Assembly (NCBI RefSeq): GCF_036689865.1 | Contig: NZ_JBAHUQ010000015.1 | Span: forward strand, 1 to 64,000 | Source of the DNA: Magnetococcus sp. PR-3 | Lineage (GTDB): Bacteria; Pseudomonadota; Magnetococcia; Magnetococcales; Magnetococcaceae | Reading direction: 5' to 3' | DNA length: 64,000 nt | Part shown: positions 57,624 to 64,000 of the stretch, piece after piece | How the letters are laid out: the number at the start of each line of letters is the position of its first letter | Numbering within the stretch: position 1 is the stretch's first letter | The notes under the pieces: generated by a model | The model's input: the letters and a program-made list of their open reading frames with translations, nothing else | What the model was told of the DNA's origin: nothing | The model's database searches: none | Translations under genes and position numbers: made by a program

Positions 57624-58808
57624 ATGCCTAAGTTGTTAGTGGTTGTGGAGCGTCTGTTACCACCTTCTGAAATATTTATTCTGGTACAGGCTCAAGCACT
57701 AAAAAAGTTAGGGTGGCAGGTGGTTTTTGCCACCACACAACGCCTTCCTTCATCCCCTGTATCTCTGAATGCCTTTGAGGTTCGGGTTGTTCCAACCCCT
57801 ATTGCTACTCGGCCCTCTGGTGGCATACGCCGACTTGCTAAAGTCGTGAAAACGGTATGGTGGCAGAACCCTTATGGGGTGGATGTTCAGACTCAACATG
57901 CATGGCAACAGATGGTAGAAGATGTAGCGCCTGATGCCCTTTTGGTGCACTTTGCCCAACAGGCTGGCCGTCTACTTCCTCTACTTAAGAGGTTGTCTCA
58001 GCCTTGGGGGGTGCACTATCACGGTGTTGATGTACATACGCTAGGGCGACAGTGGGGGCATCGTCTACTGCTGCGCCAACTCTCTCAGTATGCAGCAGGT
58101 GGCTTTTGCCCCAGTTATTACCTTATGGATCTATTAAAGCAGTGGCTGCCTAGCAAGCGCCATGCTTATTTGCATCGCATTACACCCGGTGTGAATCGCC
58201 ACTTTATTCAGGCAGATCAACAAACAGAGCCTTATCAATTGGGGCAGACCCCGCTTAAAATCATCAGTGTTGGGCGCTTGGTGCCTGTTAAAGGGTATGG
58301 GGTAACCTTACAGGCTTTAAAGTCCTTGGACTTCCCTTGGCAGTGGTCTGTGATTGGGGATGGCCCCATGCGTACAACCCTTATGCAACAGGCTGAAGAG
58401 CTGGGTATTGAGGATCGTATTGAGTGGCTTGGGGCAAAAAGTCATGCAGAGGTCTGTCATGCCATGCAGCAGGCTCATCTGTTTGTGCAATCTTCACATG
58501 CGACAGAGCAAGGGTCTGAAGAGGCGTTGGGGTTGAGCCCTCTGGAGGCCTCGGCCATGGGGTTACCTATTGTGGTTTCAACGTGTGGGGGGTTAGGGGA
58601 GACATGCCGCCATGGTGAAACGGGGTTGATCTATACCGCAGGGCAGGTGGATGGATTAACCAAGGCTCTGGTTGAACTGGCCCACAACCCCGCAACCATG
58701 CAAAAGATGGGGGCAGCTGGACGTTTTTGGGTGCGTGACGCGTGGGGGGATTATACCCAAGCCACCCTGCTCCATAAGCATATGCTAGGGTGGCTGGCCA
58801 AACGCTAA
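57624..58808 (+). CDS. Glycosyltransferase family 4 (GT-B)
   Basis: 394 residues. The N-terminal Rossmann half starts MPKLLVVVERLLPPSEIFIL, the pattern of WcaL/AmsK-type exopolysaccharide transferases. The C-terminal half has LKIISVGRLVPVKGYG, WSVIGDGPMRTTL, RIEWLGAKSHAEV and the E-x7-E donor motif in EALGLSPLEASAMGLPIVVS. AAGG precedes the ATG. Its stop codon overlaps by 4 bp the stop codon of the convergent acyltransferase gene. It probably adds a hexose to a surface or lipid-linked glycan. Confidence 0.9.
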   Translation: MPKLLVVVERLLPPSEIFILVQAQALKKLGWQVVFATTQRLPSSPVSLNAFEVRVVPTPIATRPSGGIRRLAKVVKTVWWQNPYGVDVQTQHAWQQMVEDVAPDALLVHFAQQAGRLLPLLKRLSQPWGVHYHGVDVHTLGRQWGHRLLLRQLSQYAAGGFCPSYYLMDLLKQWLPSKRHAYLHRITPGVNRHFIQADQQTEPYQLGQTPLKIISVGRLVPVKGYGVTLQALKSLDFPWQWSVIGDGPMRTTLMQQAEELGIEDRIEWLGAKSHAEVCHAMQQAHLFVQSSHATEQGSEEALGLSPLEASAMGLPIVVSTCGGLGETCRHGETGLIYTAGQVDGLTKALVELAHNPATMQKMGAAGRFWVRDAWGDYTQATLLHKHMLGWLAKR

Positions 58809-59800
58809 CGACGGAAAGCTTTGATGCGGGCTTTAACCGCAACCCCCAGCGCAAACAGTCTCGCTGTATTCTTTTTCCATGGCGAGGCTCCTTGCAAGCT
58901 GTCCATGCGTGCATTGCTAAAGCTCTCCGTATACAGCATATCCAACGCTTCAGGTGCGGGTAGGTTTTTACCCTTATAGAGAATGTGCTTCTCCATATAC
59001 TCCCATGCCAGACCCTCTTGCCGGGTAAACCATCGCTGGGGAATGGCTATTCTTGAGACCCCAAGCTGCCACCAGCAAGCTAGGCTTACCCAAGGTAGCC
59101 AGCGGTTGAACCGTTCGATATCACTCACATGCATCACATCCCCACGCCCAGATGCCCCATGGGCTTTACGCAGTAGAATGGTAAACAGTTGCTGTTCCCC
59201 CTCGATAATCAGCACCCCTACACCCCCCTCCTTAAGATGATCAGAGAACAGCTGTTGGTTGGCTTGATCCAGATGCCCCATGATTTTAGAAGGATTAAGA
59301 ATAATCTTGGGATGAGGTTTGGCCCAATCCTGACGACGCCAGTTGAGAATAGGGATAAGGGTCATGCCGCTATCCCACGCTTTAAAGCCCATTAACCCCG
59401 CCAATTGGGAAAAAATGGGTGAGGGGGTTAAAGAGGTAAATAGGGTATCTGGGTAGGCTTTAAAGAGGGCCTGGATAAGCCCTAAGCTATATTTGCGATG
59501 CTCAGGGGTGATCAGCCATGTGGTGGTATTACATACCGCGACAGAGTGACCCTGTAGAGGGCGGTTGGCCACAATGGCCCCAATAAAGCCCTGTAACGCA
59601 TGATCCACACGCAGAACCATGCCTAGGTTCTGCTGCTTCTCCAACCATGGACTATAGATCAATGAGCGAAAAAAAGCGGCAGGGTCTTGATTATAAGGGG
59701 AGGGCAGTTCAAACCCCTTGGCTAAAAAATCAAGAATCTCTGCACGCATGCTCAGGCTGGCTGGCTCGATGGTAATCACAGGTTTTGAAGCTGGGCTCAT
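58805..59800 (-). CDS. GNAT-like acyltransferase family protein
   Basis: 331 residues from the ATG at 59800, which overlaps the stop of the upstream gene (ATGA) and fixes the start. The longer frame from 59887 would intrude on that gene. The N-terminal half looks GNAT-like (ALQGFIGAIVANRPL, WLITPEHRKYSLGLIQALF, an acetyl-CoA loop-like segment). A second half (about 180-331) resembles a repeat of the fold (GVGVLIIEGEQQLFTILLRKA). The C-terminus is basic. It probably transfers an acyl or aminoacyl group onto the product of the neighbouring enzymes. Exact substrates are unknown. Confidence 0.6.
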   Translation of the reverse strand: MSPASKPVITIEPASLSMRAEILDFLAKGFELPSPYNQDPAAFFRSLIYSPWLEKQQNLGMVLRVDHALQGFIGAIVANRPLQGHSVAVCNTTTWLITPEHRKYSLGLIQALFKAYPDTLFTSLTPSPIFSQLAGLMGFKAWDSGMTLIPILNWRRQDWAKPHPKIILNPSKIMGHLDQANQQLFSDHLKEGGVGVLIIEGEQQLFTILLRKAHGASGRGDVMHVSDIERFNRWLPWVSLACWWQLGVSRIAIPQRWFTRQEGLAWEYMEKHILYKGKNLPAPEALDMLYTESFSNARMDSLQGASPWKKNTARLFALGVAVKARIKAFRR

Positions 59801-61107
59801 GCCGACTCTCCATCCCATGCTATGGGGGCAAAGATTTCTATTAAAACCGGTTTTTTTACAAGCGTTAACCCATAGTAAGCCTGCCAATGGGTTACTTGCT
59901 CTATATAGTCTACAGGCTTAAGTGCGGTGTAGTAGTGGTGTAGCAGGGCCATCTGTTGTGCATGGTAGGGGGTGATCTCAACGTAGTAATGGGGCGGGAT
60001 GGTTCCCCACCCCTGATACCCTAACAGTTGTGGTCGGTGCTGAGGGTTAAGGGCTCGACACGCTTGTACCGCCAGTTGGCTTGCCGCTGTATGATCCTCA
60101 TGGTGATCGGCTGGGTGTGGCATAAAGAGGGTCTGGGGCTGAATAGCACCGATTAAATCTTCAAGACGATCTTGCAGAAGCTGGTTGTCTGAGCAAAGGG
60201 TGCCATCGCTGACATCAGGCCAGCTATGGAAAATAAAACCCGCGTGTTGGGCAACCCGTTCAGCCTCTTTTAAACGTTCTGTCTTACGGCGTTCGATGGG
60301 TAAATCTGAGGTGCCGTAGGCACTGCTCCCATGGCTCATATGCAGTACATGAACGGATACGCCATGCGCACGCAGAGCCAGTAATGTGCCCCCACTGCCC
60401 ACCAGTTCATCATCGGGATGTGGCGCCAGTAGTAGCACAGGTCCTTTAATCTGGCTAAGGGGCAGTTCGGTTGAGGTGATGTGTTGAAATTCTGGGTGGA
60501 ACCACGGCTGATACTGTTGAAGCATCGTTTGGCAGAACTGCTTGGGTGATTGCCAAATGGTCGTTTTTATCCGTTCTGGCAGTCTCTCTTTGGGCCATGT
60601 TAAACAGAACTCAGCTGCTCGGTTGTGCAAGGGGCTTGCATGGTAGGTGTGCCAGGAACGCCCCAAACGGCAGGTGATGGTGGCCGGACCAAGCGCCAGA
60701 TCTGGGGATAATTGCTGAAGTTGAGGCAGGCTAAGGTAGGTTTGTCTCTGTCGTGTCTTAGGGGCAGAAACGCCCAGATAACGCAATAGAGCGCGGGCTC
60801 TTTTTAGCCAGTTTACAGGATTAAACAGACGGGGCCAGCCAATACGATTTTGTGCATAAAGGGTGACATATCCCCCTGTTCTCGTCACTCGGGCGGCTTC
60901 TTGTAGTAGGGCTCGGGGCCAGGGTGTGGCTTGGGTTGCTCGCCATAGAATGACCTGATCAAACTGCTCAGATGCAAAAGGTAGGGGGTTTTCATCCACG
61001 GTATGGTACGTCACACCCGTAGGTGGGGCTGTACCTAACTGTTGACCGGGGTTGGTGATCAATAGCGTGGTTTGCTCGGCTTTAATCTGCTGCCAAAAAG
61101 GCTCCAT
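59797..61107 (-). CDS. Fusion: SAM methyltransferase-like domain and PIG-L (LmbE) deacetylase
   Basis: 436 residues from the ATG at 61107, just past the stop of the decarboxylase gene at 61112. The N-terminal part (about 1-190) resembles a class I methyltransferase (VDENPLPFASEQFDQVILWRA, EAARVTRTGGYVTLYAQN), but the Gly-rich motif I is poor (LLITNPGQQLG), so it may not bind SAM. The C-terminal part (about 200-425) is a PIG-L deacetylase: LLLAPHPDDELVGSGGTLL (zinc His, Asp, Asp), SHGSSAYGTSDLP and FMPHPADHHEDHTAA. PIG-L enzymes remove N-acetyl or amide groups from sugars or small metabolites. The gene sits between the PLP decarboxylase and the acyltransferase in one operon. Confidence 0.88.
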   Translation of the reverse strand: MEPFWQQIKAEQTTLLITNPGQQLGTAPPTGVTYHTVDENPLPFASEQFDQVILWRATQATPWPRALLQEAARVTRTGGYVTLYAQNRIGWPRLFNPVNWLKRARALLRYLGVSAPKTRQRQTYLSLPQLQQLSPDLALGPATITCRLGRSWHTYHASPLHNRAAEFCLTWPKERLPERIKTTIWQSPKQFCQTMLQQYQPWFHPEFQHITSTELPLSQIKGPVLLLAPHPDDELVGSGGTLLALRAHGVSVHVLHMSHGSSAYGTSDLPIERRKTERLKEAERVAQHAGFIFHSWPDVSDGTLCSDNQLLQDRLEDLIGAIQPQTLFMPHPADHHEDHTAASQLAVQACRALNPQHRPQLLGYQGWGTIPPHYYVEITPYHAQQMALLHHYYTALKPVDYIEQVTHWQAYYGLTLVKKPVLIEIFAPIAWDGESA

Positions 61108-61111
61108 GACT

Positions 61112-62398
61112 CTAACGCGCAGTCTCAGTGTTGAGGATACTGGCTTCCATACTTTCTCGAATAAGCAGAACTTGATCCTCAAGCAATAGCAGTTCTCGTG
61201 GGGTCTCATGTGAGAGAAAAAATAGAGGGCTGCAGGTTAGACCATAAGCGCCTGAGGTGTGAACGGCGATATAATCCCCTTCCTCAAGGGTCGAAAAAGG
61301 TACTTTCAGCCCCATCACATCAATGGTGGTACAGATGGGGCCGACAAAGGTCGTGGATTCCTGTTTTTCTGCCGGTGGGCGGCTTAGGTTACTAATGCGG
61401 TAATTACGTCGAAAAACCTGACCAAAGTTACCACTGGCTGGCAGATGATGGTTCATCCCGCCATCCAGTACACAGAAACGTTGTCCTCTGGAATGTTTGA
61501 CATCCACTGCACGGGTTACATAGAGACCTGCTTCCCCCACCAGAAAACGACCAAACTCCAAAATTCCCCGGACCTCAGCACACCCTGGTTGTTGACGGAA
61601 CTGGGCCATGCTGGCCCGTAGACGTTGGCCTAGATCAGCCAAGTCCAGTGGTTCTTGATCTTCATAGTAGGAGAGACCAAAACCACCACCAAAGTTGATC
61701 CACTGAATGGTATGACCGCTTTGCTGTTGAATATCCGTCGCTAAGCGTAAAATATCATTAAAATTATCGACTAAGGCATCCGGATCTAAAGACTGCGTGC
61801 CAGAGTAGATGTGAATCCCTTTAAAGTCACAGCGTTCTGTCTGTGCCAAGGCCTCGAAATAGCTTGGCCAAACCTCTTCATCCACCCCAAATTGAGAGGG
61901 TTTACCCCCCATCATGATCCCAAACCCTCGGGCTTTACGGGCGGGGTTAATGCGCAGACCAACATTGGCCCTTTTATCCAATTTTTGGGCTAAGAGGTCA
62001 ATACGTTGTAGCTCACGGACCGATTCACAACTGATAAAACCCACACCGCTGTGAATGGCCAGTTCCAGCTCTTGATCGGTTTTTCCGGGGCCAGCAAAAC
62101 TTAAATGGGTGGTTTCAATACCTGCACGGAGTATCTGTTGGAGCTCACCGCCGGAAGAGATGTCATACCCATCTGCTAGTTCATCCATATGGCCCAACAG
62201 GGTTAAGTTGGGGTTGGCTTTGACAGCAAAAAACAGATCCAGGCTATCCCCCAGGTGGGTGCGCAGGGTCTCAAACTGTCGGGCGATGACCGTCTGATCA
62301 TAAATAAACAGGGGGGTGCCATAGGTTTCAGCCAAATGGGTCAGATCCCAGTGGCGCCACTGTGCGTGCCCGTTGGTTGCAGAGTAGGTGGGGGTCAT
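61112..62398 (-). CDS. PLP-dependent decarboxylase, diaminopimelate/ornithine decarboxylase-like (fold III)
   Basis: 428 residues. Alanine-racemase-type barrel: the PLP Lys is in LFFAVKANPNLTLLG; YDISSGGELQQILRAG, HLSFAGPGKTDQEL and INFGGGFGLSYYE (phosphate loop) follow. The C-terminal barrel has VGPICTTIDVMG, the substrate-side Cys region, and SGAYGLTCSPLFF. It resembles LysA and, more closely, decarboxylases of secondary-metabolite and exosortase-type clusters. The glutamate mutase-like gene follows upstream in the same operon. A decarboxylase acting on 3-methylaspartate or its carrier-bound form would fit, as in vicenistatin-type pathways. This substrate is inference. Confidence 0.9.
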   Translation of the reverse strand: MTPTYSATNGHAQWRHWDLTHLAETYGTPLFIYDQTVIARQFETLRTHLGDSLDLFFAVKANPNLTLLGHMDELADGYDISSGGELQQILRAGIETTHLSFAGPGKTDQELELAIHSGVGFISCESVRELQRIDLLAQKLDKRANVGLRINPARKARGFGIMMGGKPSQFGVDEEVWPSYFEALAQTERCDFKGIHIYSGTQSLDPDALVDNFNDILRLATDIQQQSGHTIQWINFGGGFGLSYYEDQEPLDLADLGQRLRASMAQFRQQPGCAEVRGILEFGRFLVGEAGLYVTRAVDVKHSRGQRFCVLDGGMNHHLPASGNFGQVFRRNYRISNLSRPPAEKQESTTFVGPICTTIDVMGLKVPFSTLEEGDYIAVHTSGAYGLTCSPLFFLSHETPRELLLLEDQVLLIRESMEASILNTETAR

Positions 62399-62443
62399 AA
62401 CAAGCCGTTGGGTATGAGGGTGAAAAAAAACATCGTGTTTGCT

Positions 62444-63970
62444 CTATCCCTTTAAAGGCCACTGCGTATATTGGCCACGGGCAACCTGTAGAACATCCTG
62501 TTCCACCAGTCGGTAGCTCTCTTTATCATGGCGTATGCCCTCCTGTCGACGGCGCTGGTTCATGCGCTCCCGGTGAAAGGCTTTAAGATCCTTGCTAAAG
62601 GGTAAATGGCCACAGTCCAAAAAACGTACAGCTCCCTCAACATCGCGGGCGGTTAGAACGTTACCCTGATTATGAATGCTGGGGGCAAACGGGATATCAA
62701 GCAACCCTCTTTGAAATCCCTTAATGATACCTTCGATCAGGTTGCCATTGCCAGCCAGCACAATGGCATCAAAAATCGACTCGACCTCCTGCTGGATAAT
62801 CGACATTTCGTGGTGTAGCGCGTGTTGGTCCAGTTCAACACGTTGCGCCATCTGCAACCCGGCCTGGGCCAAGCGTATGGCTTCTAGATTATCCGTCTTG
62901 TTGGGGACTTTAAAAGCTTCCGCCACCGTTTTGATCAACATACGGGTCGCCCCAGAGCAACCCGCTGTGACGGCGGATTGTAAAATCAATTCACGGGCTT
63001 TATTGGGGTCCAGCGGAAAGGCCGCCATATATTGATGAAAGACGGTATTAACCTGAACATCATGATAGCCCAGGTTATCCAACATTTTACGCCCCAGTTG
63101 CGCCATGGTACGAATGGCCGCAACATCCTGAATGCGATTTCCCTGTTCGGCATAGCCTAAAGAGACACACTTCACCCCTTGTTGGGCTGCTAGAATAGAC
63201 TCAAGAATACAGGTGGTAATGGCTAAGGAGGGGGGGATTAAAGTGGCGGTAAGGGTGCCAAAAAATTCCCGATCCAACACGATCCCAGCTTTTTCGTAGT
63301 AGTGGCCGGTTAGCCGGTCTACATACTGCCAGCAATGGATGGCCTCTTGCAGTGCATAATCCTTGAAATAAGGAATATTATAGCAGATAGGCCCCCCTTC
63401 GAACGCGGTAACTCCCCCTGCGTAGGAGACTTCGGCCAACAGTTCCGGGTAGCGGGTGCTGTGGCGGCACTGCAAGGGGGTCGCGACCTGTTGGCTTATG
63501 CGCCGAAGGGTGGGTACACCGTGATTGATCAGGGGAAAGCCGTTAAGCACGCTGGATGTTTTTAAATACGCATCCTTTAACAGTTCATCAACCCCCAAGT
63601 AATCATTGTTTCGTGTCAGGGAGTCTACTTGGTAAGAGAGAACATGGGCCCCCCGGTTGGCAAAGGCCTGGAACAGATCGATCTGCTCTTGGGCGTTGCC
63701 AACGCCTGAGCGTGGCTGGATCAGTATACTGTGCTGGCCTTGGTTCACCCGCTGTTGTAGGGCTGGAAAAGAGGGGGCTTGCTTAAGGAAGCCGAAGTTC
63801 TCTGCCCAATCTCGTGCCCCTTGGCCAGTTTTCCAATACTGTAGTACATCCTTGCGCTTGGGCAGCCACTGTAGGTCCATCAGCTTTTCTTCACTGGGTA
63901 CCGTATGCAGCTGGGCACTTTTTTGAGGTTGGAAGTTGAGTCCAAGTCTTGGCGTGCCCAGGCGATGCAT
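62444..63970 (-). CDS. Glutamate mutase epsilon subunit-like protein (methylaspartate mutase)
   Basis: 508 residues. The barrel of the B12-dependent enzyme is seen: ILIQPRSGVGNAQEQIDLFQAF (cf. RxGVG of GlmE), LSYQVDSLTRNNDYLG, GFPLINHGVPTLRRI, LLAEVSYAGGVTAFEGGPICYNIPYFKD and IPPSLAITTCILESILAAQQGVKCVSLGYAEQGN. The ribosome site (AGAGGAGG) is strong. In known systems this subunit pairs with a small cobalamin-binding subunit (GlmS) and converts glutamate to 3-methylaspartate. GlmS is not in the window but may lie beyond position 64000, upstream in the operon. The adjacent decarboxylase could then act on the product. Confidence 0.88.
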   Translation of the reverse strand: MHRLGTPRLGLNFQPQKSAQLHTVPSEEKLMDLQWLPKRKDVLQYWKTGQGARDWAENFGFLKQAPSFPALQQRVNQGQHSILIQPRSGVGNAQEQIDLFQAFANRGAHVLSYQVDSLTRNNDYLGVDELLKDAYLKTSSVLNGFPLINHGVPTLRRISQQVATPLQCRHSTRYPELLAEVSYAGGVTAFEGGPICYNIPYFKDYALQEAIHCWQYVDRLTGHYYEKAGIVLDREFFGTLTATLIPPSLAITTCILESILAAQQGVKCVSLGYAEQGNRIQDVAAIRTMAQLGRKMLDNLGYHDVQVNTVFHQYMAAFPLDPNKARELILQSAVTAGCSGATRMLIKTVAEAFKVPNKTDNLEAIRLAQAGLQMAQRVELDQHALHHEMSIIQQEVESIFDAIVLAGNGNLIEGIIKGFQRGLLDIPFAPSIHNQGNVLTARDVEGAVRFLDCGHLPFSKDLKAFHRERMNQRRRQEGIRHDKESYRLVEQDVLQVARGQYTQWPLKG

Positions 63971-64000
63971 ATCCTCCTCTAAGAGAGAAAGGACTTTTTG

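Noticed and set aside
1-64000. CRISPR array, rRNA operon, prophage or magnetosome genes
   Set aside because: No regularly spaced direct repeats, no rRNA-like sequence, no phage structural or integrase genes and no mam-type genes were seen.

Overview
The window looks like a chromosomal segment of a Gram-negative, motile, sensory-rich proteobacterium. There is an outer-membrane secretin, several periplasmic proteins, large hybrid kinases, two methyl-accepting chemotaxis proteins (MCPs) and a complete che operon. The redox and oxygen-sensing modules (heme-c and hemerythrin in one MCP, a P460-like cytochrome c, FNR-type boxes) and a sulfur-globule-like protein suggest a microaerophilic sulfur oxidiser. 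A marine magnetotactic coccus of the Magnetococcus type would fit. That assignment is inference from content; no magnetosome gene is present.

Layout. 1-556 is a broken IS630-type transposase. 616-5314 (minus) holds two short operons: a pentapeptide-repeat exported protein with a solute-binding protein, and a small membrane protein with a TPR-secretin lipoprotein. 5315-6781 has no intact gene but carries a probable IS3 transposase relic. 6782-18055 (plus) is a three-gene sensory locus: a receptor with five tandem solute-binding domains and four PAS domains but no kinase, a sugar-binding-type periplasmic protein, and a hybrid histidine kinase with two receivers and an HPt.

18543-32515 is a surface-glycan locus: FkbM and TylF methyltransferases, a membrane glycosyltransferase, a HAD phosphatase, a kinase/aldolase/pentulose-epimerase fusion, a tandem nucleotidyltransferase, a GT2, a GDPD-like protein and a kinase/inositol-phosphatase fusion. 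The kinase/aldolase/epimerase gene carries an in-frame TAG. Coding sequence resumes in the same frame after it and runs to 2 bp before the next gene.

33047-38834 contains the heme/hemerythrin MCP and a divergent LysR/oxidoreductase pair. 38944-50887 (minus) is a chemosensory operon: P460-like cytochrome, MCP, triple-CheW protein, CheB, stand-alone receiver, CheA, CheW, adenylate cyclase and CheR. Two FNR-like palindromes lie upstream of it.

51645-55981 holds small housekeeping genes (GST, GNAT, yjdM, ppnP, yciH), a 56-residue membrane peptide missed by length cut-offs, and the sulfur-globule-like gene. 56776-64000 is a second biosynthetic block: transglutaminase-like protein, GT4, acyltransferase, methyltransferase/PIG-L deacetylase fusion, PLP decarboxylase and a glutamate mutase epsilon-like protein. 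It suggests an unusual amino-acid-derived building block attached to a glycan or lipid. The block continues past the right edge of the window.
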